A DNA stretch of 64,000 nucleotides from Pseudeuparius sepicola (GCA_963920635.1 OY987299.1:18837401-18901400); one strand, 5' to 3'. Positions 46,505-58,084 are shown, counted from the first letter of the stretch. Notes: generated by a model not told the origin, from the sequence alone. A program made the numbers and translations.

Positions 46505-46728
46505 GTTAAATTAACGATTTCGAAAAATACGTTTTTAAAACAATTTATTTTGACAGTTACAGCAGGGCAGCGATTCACGCTACAAGACAAGACAAGACTA
46601 GATATACATGGAGCAGAGCTCATATTTATAAGTATATAAAAAGCAAGCTTAGCCTACACGTGCCCGCGCACTCAGCACTTTGTCCGCACTTTTACACAAA
46701 CGGGACCATTGTTCATACGGCCATAACT
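46504..46728 (-). repeat. 5' LTR of the endogenous retrovirus
   Basis: Identical over 225 bp to the LTR at 38152. On the minus strand it starts AGTTATGGCC and ends TTAATTTAACT. A TATA-like TATAAATA lies at 46623-46630 and AATAAA at 46544-46549, giving a plausible promoter and poly(A) signal in the expected order. Confidence 0.95.
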
Positions 46729-47165
46729 AAATAATTGTAAAAAAAATTAGCACGGTTCTGTGAAAACCAAAATTTTTGCCTTTTTTGGATAGCCCATTCA
46801 ATTTGGAACCAAAAGCGCTTCTTGGTATTTGTTTATATCTGATACAGTTTCTTCGTAATATCGGATTTTTTAAACTAGTGCCAAGGCGATTATGCTGTCA
46901 TTTAAAATAAAATTATTGGTATCTACGCCACTGGTCAAATTATTGCAAAAAATGACAACCCATAATATGTACCAAATTTGGTTGGAATTCCTAAACGGGC
47001 TCGAAAGAAATTAAAAAATATATATGTTATTTTTGGAAAAGTTTCAACGCGCTGTATATGGAGAACCAAGCGTTTTTGAGCTAATGTTAATTAAGTATAT
47101 GTGCTTATTTTAGCCAATTCTACCTTGTTTTTTCGGCTCTGCCTTTAGATGCGATTCACCCTGTA

Positions 47166-49165
47166 TATTAGGTCAGTTGGGTAATTGCCATTATTTTACT
47201 AATTTAGATTTGGCTTCTGGGTTTCATCAAACTGAAATTGAATCTAGAAGACATTCCAAAAAGTGCATTTTCTGTTGACAATGGTCATTTTGAATATTTA
47301 CGAATGCCTTTTGATCTTAAAAATACATCATTTACTTTTCAAAGAGTGATAGATAATATTTTAACGGGTATTCAGAACAAAAAATATTTTGTTTATATGG
47401 ATGACATTATTTATTCTCCTACAATTCATGAACAATTCATTACCTAAGTTTTTAGAAGATTAAGAAACTCTAATTTTAAAATTCAACTGGATAAAAATGT
47501 GAATTCTTACGAAAAGAAGTAATTCAATTTAGTCATCATTACGCCTGAAGGAGGAGTCAACCCACACCCACACAAAGTAAAAGTTGTAATTGAGTTTCCT
47601 CAACCCACTAGTACCAAGCAAATTAAACAATGTTTAGGTTATTGCAGCAATTGTATTCAAAATTTCGGCAAAATGATAAAACCTTTAACTCGACTCTTAA
47701 GGAAAGAACATTTATTTTTGACAAAGATTGTCGCGAATCTTTTGCACAACTAAAAATCCGTTAGTAACCAATTTTAATATATCCTAATTTCGAAAAATAA
47801 TTTGTTTTAACTACAGATGCAAGCGCTTTTGCCATAGGCGCAGTACTTTCTGAAGGACCTGTTGGAAATGATTTTTCCATAGTGCATTTTCCAAGAACTT
47901 TAAGTCCAGCAGAAATGAAATATAGTGTTATTGAAAAAGAACTTTTTTAGTGTCAATAATGCATTGCTATAATCTCGAATGAATAGAAGACAAATTGAGT
48001 GACCTTCGTGAAAAAGTTATTGATTACTTGAGCTAAATCTTGATTTTAACTATAATAAGCGAACGTTTTTTCCAGTCAAACTATTGCTAAAAGAAAGTAT
48101 TATATCACACAATTATTTTTAATTTCGAAACCGGTATACAAGTACTCTTCTTATCTCCTAACGATATATTCGAAGGAAATAAAACTTATTGTATTGAAAA
48201 TAATCTTTCCATTTCTAGAAATGTTTAATGTTCTTTTCTCAGATAAAAATTCCCAATTAACAATTTGTCAAAATATTGTGCCTATTCCAGACGAAGACCA
48301 AATAGGTAGATACCAATAATAATAGTTCAGTTTTTTCCAGGCAAGACAAACTTACATCGGAGGAAAAATGAAACGATTAGTCGTATTAAACAAAAATATA
48401 ATTGAACAGGACTAACTAAAGACATTGAGTCATTTGTTCGACAATGTGAAATTAGCTAAAAGACAAAAATCTGTAGACAAAATTGGGACAGACCTCTAGT
48501 AAAAAAATAAAGACGAATTGACCAAATTTACCCAAGCTTATGCACTTTCTGATAAAACAACGAGATCCGTAGTACACTGCCTTTTACTTTACTTCCAACA
48601 TTTCGAAACACCTTAAGAGGGGGTTGCCGACAGCGAAAGTGACGTTAGATTTCGTATTTTTTTAAGTTGTATAGCATAAAATCTAATAACATTTTACCTG
48701 GCAAAAATTTAGTACAAACATCTCTGTCTTCATTTTAATCATAAGATCTTAAAAGCATATGCACTGGAATTATTATTTTTCCCAAGGTTTTCATAACCTA
48801 TAAAACAAAACACTGCTTGTAAGATCTTAAGATTAAAATGAAGACAGAGATGTTTGTACTAAATTTTTGACAGATAAAATGTTATTGGATTTTATGCTAT
48901 AGAACTTAAAAAAATACGAAATCTAACGTCACTTTCGCTGTCGGCAACCCCCTCTTAAGAATTCATTGCGACTCAGGAAAAGAGTTTAATAATCATCTAC
49001 AATCTAATGGTTCTTTAGAAAGATTTCATGCAACAGTAACTGAAATGATACGCGTATGTAGTACAGAAAATCCCAATGAACACCCATTTCAAATGCTTCC
49101 TTACCTTGCATAGCCTATAATAATTCTATAAATAAAACGCACGGCTTTACTCCGTTTTTAAAAAT
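47166..49165 (+). pseudogene. Decayed gypsy-like pol relic, right part (RT, RNase H, integrase)
   Basis: Continues the relic from 37868. Recognisable pieces in order are [13 protein letters not shown], the catalytic YMDD at about 47395, then RNase H around TTDASAFAIGAVLS (47810) and the integrase zinc-finger region with KDIESFVRQCEI (about 48420-48460). Further on are DELTKFTQAYALSDKTTRSV (48513) and, after another insertion, IHCDSGKEFNN and SLERFHATVTEMIRV (48963-49060). Many stops and frameshifts show that it is dead. It lies in the opposite orientation to the young retrovirus and belongs to a different gypsy lineage. Confidence 0.88.
48617..48954. mobile_element. TTAA-flanked palindromic element, 338 bp
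   Basis: Arms of about 140 bp are mirror images, starting GAGGGGGTTGCCGACAGCGA. TTAA flanks both ends (48613-48616, 48955-48958), the target used by piggyBac- and Kolobok-type elements. It interrupts the integrase part of the gypsy relic. Confidence 0.88.
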
Positions 49166-49169
49166 TTTC

Positions 49170-52100
49170 AAAATGACGACCTCGGTTTTCAAAATGCGAC
49201 ATCGGCGAAAAAAAAATGCCTTTTAACCGTCTGAATGCAATTCTGTTATATCTCATTATTTGTCATATTTCATTAATTTTATTTCTTAGTTCTTCTAAAC
49301 TTATTGATTATTCAACGTACACGACCTCTTTTTAGCAACCCCGCACAAAAAGGTAGTTCATTAATAAAATGCCTTTAAAGTTATTGGACTTTTTTCACTT
49401 TTGTTCTTTATGTATCGTATCATGTATCATAATTTCTTTACTTTTGCGCGCATTGTTTTGATTTGTGGATTCAATTGTCTTCGTATTGGTTAGGCCCAAG
49501 TTTTAGCTCAATACCTAAATAAAAATCAGGCATTTAACGAAAATAAGGTGAAAAGTCGAAAATTACTGAAAAATCACAAAAAATCACACCCTGTATATAA
49601 AAGCATAGCCGAACGATACTAGGCTATGATAAAAGTAAAGATAATTTATTACACTGCATCTTTCACTCAAAGCTTTTTCTTAATGTAGTATATAGGTATA
49701 GTTACTTCGTAAACTCTGATACAAAAATCAGAAAATTTTTCAATAATTACTTAATTACTAATTAACAGTGCATATGACAAAATTTGTAGTACACACATAG
49801 GAGCTTTGATATAAAAAAAAAACAATGAAATCAGATGAATAGTTCCAGAGATATGGTTAGTTTTTTAAAACTCAATATCCGCCATCTTGGATTGGCCGCC
49901 ATTTCTATTAGCTACCACTTAGATGGCAAGCATGTTTTTTTGACATCCTAACAAACCTGTCTAACTGCAGTGAAAACAAAAATTAACACCACCAAATTAT
50001 ACCATTTCCTTAAATTTGACTAGCTGGCCCATGTAGGTACTATTGAAACAGCTCTATGAACATGCCGGGGGCGCTTTTGCTCGCAGATAATCCTTGCCTA
50101 CATATTAAATGAAAAATAAGACAGTTTTTCCTATTCAACACCTTTTCTGTGGACATACTGTAGGTATATTGGCCGCATTAGGCATATCTACAATTTTTGC
50201 AAGCATTCTTGTGGCCAGGTGGGACCATAAAGATTATTGTTCTTAACCAACAATAACAAGTTAGATTTAATTAAAGAATCCCTAAAAAATCTGCACCTAT
50301 TTCAAACACAGCAAACCGGAAAAAACAAACGCGCTATCCGATGATGCCAAATTGTAATTACGCTCCGTCCCTTCACTTATTGATTGTAGGTATTTCCATA
50401 GATGAACCTGACACATCAAATATGTCAAGATTCGCTGGGTGTCTAGTTTTAATAAAACTAAAATTTACAGCAAAAATTTCATAGTTATACTCAAATTATT
50501 TTAAGAAGTCCTTACTGGGACTGTCAATTGGTAATTTCGATATCCTAAGTTGGCATCAATGCAGCAAAAAATGTAACCGGGTCATAAGTTCAGGTCAGTA
50601 ACGAGCCCATTTGCACTAATAACACGAAAAGTTACAAGAACAAGAACAACACAGATAACAGTAAAACTCAGGAAACGTAGAAAACCCGCGAATATTTTCA
50701 TTGCCGAATGTTTGAACCAGTTTGAACGATCTGGAAAACCTTCCCTGTCACTTTGACACACCGTAGCTAAATTTGCCTGAGTCCGCCCATAGACGCTGCC
50801 AAAAGCAGCTGATTATACTAAAATACCGTGTTTCCAGGACGTTTGAAATTATTATTAAAATTAGTTGTAGTCATAGTTATTGTTATTTATAGCGGTATAA
50901 TCGTGATTGCAATGGGGTTTTTATTTTATTATGCTCTTTTTTTCGTATCACTTTGGTAACTTTTCACATAATAAATCAATGAGTGACGCCATTAACTGGT
51001 TGAGACGCATATTCCAATGTTATACCCATGGTTAACAGAAAATTCCTAGGGATTTTGTGGAGAATGTCATCTGACAAAATCGGGACTTCTTACAGTAATC
51101 GGGGTATAATTGCAAGTCGAACAATTGTCAATATCCTTGAGAGGCGTCGACAAATAAAACAATACAATTACGACACCAAGGATTTTATAAAGATTCTTGC
51201 CGGAAGAAGTCAGAAAGGGAAAAAAATTGCACTACATAAACTTACAGTTAGATGTTAAGAAAAGTGTCACCTTAAAAAAATTGGAAAATAGGAGAAATTA
51301 AATCCATCGTAAACGGCTTTGATTTTTTGTTTGTTTTATTTGTTTTTGTCTTTGAAATAGGTGCCGAAATTTTAGTTTAAGTTTATACTCGAAATATTAC
51401 ACAAATAAAAAAGAAAAAATGTGACCTTTCTACGTCTTCGTAGAATGGAGAATATAGAATATAGAATAAAATAAAAACATGCTTATAGGTATGTAGGTGT
51501 AGGTATCTGTAACAAAGAATTTAATATCCAAAATAAAGGTCTAAAAATATTGCTTCATTTCAAACCAAAAGGTAGCAAAATTGGCTAGTTGTAGTGTAAG
51601 TAGAGAACTCAATAGATCTTTCAGTTTCTTCTTTATACAGGGTGTCCCAGGTTTTTTTGATCGGAACTTTTAATTTTTTTTGTAGAAAAATTTATTGTAA
51701 GGTAGATTGCTCATAAAACAGGTTCTAAGGTGTTTCTGTGATACGCAGGTCCTTTTAATTCTCTTTTTGCAATTGAATTATGGTAATATATCTCAAAATA
51801 ATCAAGTCTGCTGAACTGAAATTTGGCACTGCAGTATTTTTGGAGATGGAAAATGAGCTGAAAATATCAATTTCTACGTATCTCACAGTGAGCGCCACTT
51901 GCGTTATTTTTGGATCGTGATTTACTTGTAACTTTTTTGAGTTTATCTTTTTGGCCTTGCAAGGATTATCATCTTAGTGCATCTTCCCATTCTCAACAAA
52001 GGTAAACATTTGTTTCATAACGATAAAATTAACTGTTTGGTTTAAAATTGACAAAACGGGCCCCAAAACACCCGTTAACTCTTAACATTCGAAACATAAA

Positions 52101-52580
52101 TTTTCACCAAACTGTGTCAATATGACACAACTGAGAAATACTAACCGCAAAGACAATTCCGTTACTGCCAAAAGAACGTAAATCGTAATAAAGCTTATTG
52201 TTTAAAATATGGGGCATTCTAAACCTCAGAAACTGTCATACCTATAACCACAGAATACGCTCCTATACCTATATAACCTATAAGTCTCTATTTTCTCGTA
52301 CACTAGCGATACTTCAGATCTCAAACAACAATGAAATTATGACTTTAATATAGTGTTGGTCCAGGTTTAGGACACTATTATTGCATTTCACGTGTTTCTC
52401 AGTTGCGCCATAGTGTAGGTAAGTGCATCGTTGCGCTATATTCAGGGTGAATAAATATTTTGATATTGCGGTAGTCGTCTATTTTTATTTATGTTTTCCA
52501 CGCGTTTTGCACGTTGTTTTTGTTTTCATATTCAACTTGAATATTGTCGCGGGCCTGTGTTCGGCGGACTTTCGCATCTG
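49170..52580. other. Intronic sequence with repeat copies, no gene recognised
   Basis: Holds the inverted partner of 37125 (about 50000-50066), repeat family 4 copy 2 (50502-50662), the relative of the 37345 repeat (51366-51456) and a single foldback end TACAGGGTGTCCCAGG at about 51636. A 76-codon frame at 51028-51258 has no recognised domain. Confidence 0.45.
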
Positions 52581-52587
52581 GTTTGGG

Positions 52588-53394
52588 CAGGGCCGTATCT
52601 ATAGCGAAAATTTGGGGGGGGGTTCAGGATCGGCTCAAGCTTTTGTGGGGCTGGGTGCCGGATGAAAGTGCGGGGCCCCGGAAAGGAATTATTTAATCCA
52701 TTAAGAACAAATTTTTGAAAATTGATACGCCACCAGAATGGTATATTTTTTGCATGTCACTTTTTAATAAAGTAGGCCGGGGCGATGAGTTTAGATCACT
52801 TCAGTGACGTGTATAGAAATTGATTTCGGGTGGGGAGGGACAATTTTTGTTAATTTATTTCAAATAAGTGCATTTAAAATAATTGTCTAAAATGCGCCGC
52901 AGGCGAAATTTTTTTAGAAATGTTAAGGAAAATTACTTAAAATTAGTCTTAGGAAATCCCAATATCTTCAGGTTTTCAAGCTGCAGTGAATATTTTCAAC
53001 TTCTGAAATGGTTTCGGCCCCGCCCTTTTAAATACCCTGCTGACCGGATAACCCTGTACAAGGGACTCGGAGGCGCGGGGCCAGTCAAAACGCAGGCCGC
53101 GTACGCCGCTCCGTTCGCACCCGCCTAGAGCCGGCCCTGGAGGGGTTAGACCAGTGGCTGTTGAAGTTGAAACAGCTTTAAGGTTTAAAAAAACCTACTC
53201 ATTTTAAATGGTTTTTAATAAAAAACTGAAACAGGTTTAAGTTGAACCAGTTTAACATTAAAACTTTAAAAATATTAAATATTAATTATAATAAGAGCTG
53301 TATATTTCTTCTCGCATTTATATTATATATATTTATATTATATATATTCCTGCACATTTTGAACCCCCAAAACCCTCGCTCAGATACGGCCCTG
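52588..53394. mobile_element. hAT-type element, 807 bp, perfect 8-bp target duplication
   Basis: Starts CAGGGCCGTATCTATAGCG and ends CTCAGATACGGCCCTG, a 13-bp terminal inverted repeat. GGTTTGGG flanks both ends (52580-52587 and 53395-53402). The interior is partly another hAT element. No transposase is visible. Confidence 0.93.
52625..53139. mobile_element. Second hAT-type element nested in the first, 515 bp
   Basis: Starts CAGGATCGGCTCAAGC and ends GCCTAGAGCCGGCCCTG. The flanks GGGGGGTT and GAGGGGTT match at 7 of 8 bases. GC-rich ends, no transposase. The orientation relative to the outer element cannot be read from its termini. Confidence 0.75.
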
Positions 53395-53698
53395 GGTTTG
53401 GGTAATCGGTAATCTGTATACCGCGACATCTAGATTCTATAATAGGTACGATGAACTAATTTATCCTAAGTAGATATCTATTATAATTTAACAACAAGCA
53501 GTGTTTGCATTTACAAGCATATTGTACTTTATACGAACTGGCCAAAATGGATGGAGGTGGATGGAGATATTCTGCTGAAAAGTTGTATCCAAAAAAATAA
53601 TATACGGATCTGGCGACTCTAGAGGCGTTGGCTAGCGTACAATATGAATATAAAGATTATAATAGAATAAAAAGTTGCCACTACTAATAGAATACTAT

Positions 53699-53879
53699 CG
53701 TTGACTGACGTATTTATAAAGACTTCTCACGGCTATAGCTTTAGTTCTTGGAAAACAGATGGCTCTGATGGCTAACAATGTTTTCTGCATTGTATTTTAT
53801 CTCCGGAAAGCGCATAGTGAGCCAAAAATGTGTCAGACGTGACAGCCGTGAGCAGTCTTTAATAATATGTCAGTCAACG
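53699..53879. mobile_element. 181-bp MITE, copy 2, 7-bp target duplication
   Basis: Same length and near-identical sequence to 33175-33355. Flanks are ATACTAT on both sides (53692-53698 and 53880-53886). Confidence 0.93.
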
Positions 53880-54053
53880 ATACTATTATAGTGGCGTAAA
53901 ACATAATATTTTCGTAACCCCACACCTGACACCAAGTGAACAAGAAGGCCGTAAAACAAACAAAATTTAATAAGGATTTTTTCGGGAGATGCACGGTACA
54001 AACCGGACCGGGAACAAAAGTTCTATCCCCTCCACAACAATTTGCGGATCTTC

Positions 54054-54607
54054 CAGAGAAATGGAGTAGGGAGAATACCCTACAAGCTGCGCGAACTGCC
54101 TAACAAAAGTGGCGGCCATATTAAACCAACTTCATCCATGGGCGTATCATTGTTAACCGACTTGGCACTGCAGACTGCTTTAGAGGTCTTCGTCCTCGTT
54201 CGCCACGATGCACAGTAAAGGCATCAGCAGCAAAATGTTTTGAACAAACAAATTTATTTGGACTCAAAGTCCAATCAGTCCCCAAGTTAAGAATTTTTAG
54301 CCACATATTCAATCATTAAAATTATACAGATGCGCGCCTATGGTGCCCAAAATTTCGGCGATTGTTTTTACTAAACTTACCGAAAAAATGATACTCCCGG
54401 AGGTCTCCCAGACTTATAATTCTTACAGCTTGGTACTGCACACGACATTTTCCAAAAACACTGACCATTTTTCTGCTGAAAATACAACAACTACCGCTGA
54501 GAACAAACTGCAAACGTCAAAGTGAGGCCAATATGGCAGCCATTGCATTTGCCTGGAAATACGATGCGCAGTAGGTCAAAGCGCGTTCCCCCTACTCCAT
54601 TTCTCTG
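54054..54607. mobile_element. P-like element, non-autonomous, with a THAP remnant
   Basis: Ends are CAGAGAAATGGAGTAGGG and a mirror of at least 18 bp; the second repeat has GGGAACGCG in place of GAGAATACC further in. The flanking octamers GGATCTTC and GGATCAAC match at 6 of 8, compatible with an aged 8-bp duplication. The interior encodes parts of a THAP zinc finger on the minus strand, the DNA-binding domain of P-element transposases. The catalytic part is missing. Confidence 0.7.
54121..54476 (-). pseudogene. THAP-domain remnant in two pieces
   Basis: The upstream piece begins MVSVFGKCRVQY and ends at REYHFFG, directly before a GTAAGT donor (about 54381). The downstream piece has LSPNKFVCSKHFAADAF and AVPSRL, the C-terminal half of a THAP finger with its Cys-x-x-His pair and AVP motif. 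The second cysteine of the N-terminal pair is not seen, and no clean acceptor joins the two pieces, so the domain is probably defective. It lies wholly within the P-like element. Confidence 0.65.
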
Positions 54608-54670
54608 GGATCAACCAAATATATTATGGAGATTTTCATATTTTATGGCATGACATATTTTGTTTAGGTA

Positions 54671-55802
54671 TACAGGGTGTAACTGAACTGATGGTCAAAA
54701 ATAAAACCACGTATTCATGGAGGGGACATCTTCATATATATTTTTCTCCTAGGGGCCATAGTTTTTTTATACAGAGCGTAGAAATTTATAGAAAAATACA
54801 CATATTTCTTAGTATCTCTAGAAGTATACGAGATATTTTCTTCAAACTTGGCATGTCACATGAGCGGATGAGTTGTCAAATTTAAGGTTAATATGAAGCT
54901 TGTGAGGCTCCCAGTTGCGGAGATACAGGGTGTTATTAAAATTAATTAGTTCAGAAAAATATGAATACCCTGTATAATGGCATTTTTTAAATTTGTTTTG
55001 AATGGTTAATTCAATGGTTAACAAAAAGCATCTCTTAGTATTTTTTCATATTCTCAGCCGTTTTTTAATTATTTTCAAAGAACGGCAATGGTGCAATAAA
55101 CAAGTCATTTTAAGAATAAATCTAACAATCTGTGGATGTCAATTAAACTTGGCATTATTTGAATCATTTGGCTGCCAACTTTGCACTTTAGTATCAATAT
55201 TTTGAAAAATTATATTTTCATTTGAAGAATTGACTGATATGCACTTTTGCTATGGACTTACCAATGGCAATAATAAACATGCGGAAACGCATAGTTGCGT
55301 GTATTGAAAGAGACGGCGGTCATTTCGAACATTTAATAATTTAATTTTCTAATAGCAATACGTTTCTTTTATTATCGTTTTTGCTTTTGTATTTTGTTAA
55401 ATTAAGTTTAATTGACATCCACAGATTGCTAGATTTATTCTTAAAGTGACTTATTGTTCATTGCAGCGTTGTCGTTCTTTAAAAATAATTAAGAAACGGC
55501 TGCGAATATGAAAAAATACTAAGAGTTACTTTTTGTTAACCATTCTATTCACCACTCAAAACAAATAAAAAAAATGCGATTATACAGGGTATTCATATTT
55601 TTCTGAACTAATTAATTTTACTAACACCTTGTATCTCCGCAACTGGGAGCCTCAGAAGCTTCATGTCAACCTTAAGTTTGACGGCTCATCTGCTCATGTG
55701 ACACGCCAAGTTTGAAGAAAATATCTCGTATACTTCTAGAAATACTAAGAAATATGTGTATTTTTCTTCAAACTTCTACGCTCTGTATAAAAAAAAAACT
55801 AT
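54671..55802. mobile_element. Foldback element truncated on its right side
   Basis: Left end TACAGGGTGTAACTGAAC. The arms are mirror images from GGCCATAGTTTTTTTATACA (54754) to its mirror at about 55806, each including an inner TACAGGGTGTTATTAAAATTAA end. The outer 80 bp of the right arm are missing; the sequence switches at ATGGCC into the DNA element below. Confidence 0.85.
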
Positions 55803-56975
55803 GGCCACGGCGCTAACGCATAATCGCGTAGTCACGTGACCAACTTAGTCGTATATAATAAAAGGCATTTTTGGAGAGAAGTAGAAAAAACAAATTTCGT
55901 AAGAATTGGGCAAGTTTTCTTTCATCTATTACATTATTGGTTTTGTGCATCCAAGCTTTCTCTAATTGTTTTTTCAAAATTTTCAACCTGCCTCAGCTGT
56001 TTTAGGCTGAGAGTTAAACGGCACTGCACTCACAATATTTTGGCACATTCTCAAAAATTGTTCCTTTATAGCTTAGGTGATATTCTCTATAGGTATTTTC
56101 ATCCCACAACACATTTTTCCACTTTAATTGTTTCACTTTCTTGAAAATGTGTTAGCCACACATACTTAAGGGTTTTTTAGAAATTAAATCTCAGTTGGAA
56201 TTTGACGAATCCATTTTTGGCGGAAATTTTCATCCCAGGCATAACAAATGTTTGTTATGGCGACACTTTTTTCCTGGCTTTTGTAATATGTATAAATATA
56301 ATATAAACAAACCCAATATTTGGTATTTAGGTTATTTTTTATGGAATAAAAATGAAAACTAACCTTAGTAGGTATACTGTAAATACTGACGAGGTCTCAG
56401 TTGATCGGCAGCGTGAAAGACCGAATAGAAACCGTATCAGGGCGCGGGTCGGCAACGAAAATCCTCTAGTACGTTGGTGAATGGTGAATACAATAAATAC
56501 ACAAACCCGAACGTGGTCAACGGGGAAGGGCTTCCAGCCACCCGGACCGTCTGAACTCGCGGATCTCCCGTAAGCAGTTCACCCCTCTGTGTCTCAGGCT
56601 CCACTGTCCAATACTGTCCATGTCCATAATAGTCCATTCCGGGTTCCCTATTCTGTGGTTCGGGGGAGAATTCCCCTTTACAGGGGGCTCAAGCGTCGGT
56701 GCGAGCGGCACCAATACTCTTGGACGCCACGACTCCCACCCAAAGGCCATAATAACACCTGGGCGGTTCACCTCCGCCAGGACACACGCGCACTAGACAC
56801 AAACTTGTTTCTAAAATATAAACTAAGACGTTTAAAAACACTTTAAACATTTAAAACTTCTCAAAACCCAAGCTGCCGCTTTCAGTTATGTGACAAATGA
56901 CATGTAACGTCTGACTAAGATGGTCAGGTGATTTTTGTGCGCCAGGGCCTGTCTTTATAGTAGGCCTTGAGTAGC
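55803..56975. mobile_element. Terminal-inverted-repeat DNA element, copy 2, left end lost
   Basis: Matches 34030-35182 nearly throughout. The first 20 or so bases of its left terminus are missing, and it joins the truncated foldback at a shared GGCC. The right end CCTGTCTTTATAGTAGGCCT is present. Confidence 0.85.
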
Positions 56976-56979
56976 CCCA

Positions 56980-57275
56980 TTATTGTACGATTTTTTCAAT
57001 AAGTAGGCTTTGGCGAGATGTAAACATCAAACGTCAGACGCGGATCCATCGCGCGTCAAAAGTGACCAAATATTCAAAACCCGGCCACAAATCCCATTTA
57101 ACTTTTCGTACACATTGCGAAATTATTAACTTTACCAGCGCAATCTTTCAGTATGAATATTTTAGTAGGTTTGAATATCAAGAGATTTGCTGTGGAGGCT
57201 GCACAACATGCAGTAATTTGGTTTGTCTGTTCGAAGACGCCGCGCCGTGTCTTATCTTACTTGACCTACGTATAG
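56980..57275 (+). repeat. Dispersed repeat family 2, copy 2
   Basis: Second copy of 12310-12600, same orientation, starting only a few bases after the DNA element ends. Confidence 0.8.
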
Positions 57276-57593
57276 TCCACCTTACCAGAGAATACGAGCC
57301 TCAAGAATGCGAGTAAAAAATTTCGAATGTTGCCAAACTTCCAAATATAATTCTCTTTAGGAAATATAATAAGCCAAAGCCATTACGCTAGTGCACCAGA
57401 ATTGTACAGGTTTTTTGCGATCCGGCAACGCCTAGCAAGCCCAGCAAAGATTCATCCTGCAATCAGTATTCCAAGCTGAATATTTCTTAGAGCGACTGGC
57501 GGTCGCAAATATCACGAACACTAGTCTTCGCCTCATAGCCGTGCGCGAAGGGAGACAATTTGAGTTTTGCGGTGTTAGTAGTGGTGGTTGTAT

Positions 57594-57700
57594 AATGACC
57601 AGTGTCCGCGGAAAGACCATACATAGCCAAGCCAGGGAAATTATTGCAAACGTAATAAGGGTTTGCGATGAGGAGGCAACTAATAACGCTGTCAAATTAC
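57594..57700 (+). pseudogene. Transposon-encoded N-terminal remnant, copy 1
   Basis: The frame reads from ATG with GKTIHSQAREIIANVIRVCD and continues EEATNNAVKL. The same words occur at 61017. The pattern H-S-Q-x-R-E-I-I resembles the N-terminal start of transposase-like proteins widespread in arthropod genomes, but I cannot assign the superfamily. The frame continues to 57780 without further recognisable domains. Confidence 0.5.
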
Positions 57701-57970
57701 TTATTTTATCAGACTCGTCAACTGACTACCAAAATTTTCACCGCCGTTATTACCGACGCCTGTGGCGGCAGCAATTTTAAGGCCTATTCACGCGTTTTTT
57801 TGTTTTACTTCCCCTCTGCATCTCTAGCATTCTCTCCTATGTTTTACTATAGAGCGATCATCAAAGTCAAGCAACGCCGCGCGCAGTTGGTTCATGAACG
57901 GGTGATCCCTTATGATTATTTTCTTGCCTAATAAAACTTTTTTTTTCCGATTTCAAAAAAATGTAATATG

Positions 57971-58084
57971 TACCTCGGCACTGAAGTTCTTTTTATGACT
58001 CATGTGGTTTATTTGCCTCAGCCAGAGGCCTCGGCAACTAAATTCCACATGAGTCATAAAAAGTTGAACTTCAGTGCCTTGGTA
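57971..58084. mobile_element. Hairpin MITE family 3, most complete copy
   Basis: TACCTCGGCACTGAAGTTC at the left is the mirror of GAACTTCAGTGCCTTGGTA at the right; next come ATGACTCATGTGG and CCACATGAGTCAT, and a GCCTCAGCCAGAGGCCTCGGC centre. The whole 114 bp can fold into one hairpin. Confidence 0.88.

Larger units (their letters stand above)
38152..46728 (-). mobile_element. Endogenous retrovirus (errantivirus-like, 17.6/297 type) with a macrodomain in Pol
   Basis: An 8577-bp element on the minus strand with two identical 225-bp LTRs starting AGTTA and ending TAACT. It has a 4-bp direct flank AAAT (38148-38151 and 46729-46732), a tRNA-Ser-type primer binding site and a polypurine tract. 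Three coding regions lie in the order gag, pro-pol, env. Gag and Env are open. Pol is open except for one frameshift in a six-base A run. Identical LTRs indicate recent insertion. It sits antisense inside the second recognised intron of the host gene. The Pol layout is protease, reverse transcriptase, RNase H, macrodomain, integrase; the macrodomain is not part of the usual errantivirus set. Confidence 0.95.
37869..47165. mobile_element. Foldback element split by the endogenous retrovirus
   Basis: The left arm (37869-38147) and right part (46733-47165) are mirror-related: TACAGGATCAGTCACATCTAAAGGC against CTGCCTTTAGATGCGATTCACCCTGTA, plus shared text on AGCTCAAAAACGCTTGG and GGTGCACATTATGCATTGG-like words. 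The TA at each side is the target duplication, and removing the element restores the reading frame of the gypsy relic. The element without the retrovirus would be about 0.7 kb. Confidence 0.85.

Noticed and set aside
51028..51258. 76-codon open frame
   Set aside because: No domain recognised and no exon linkage; likely chance in repeat-rich sequence.
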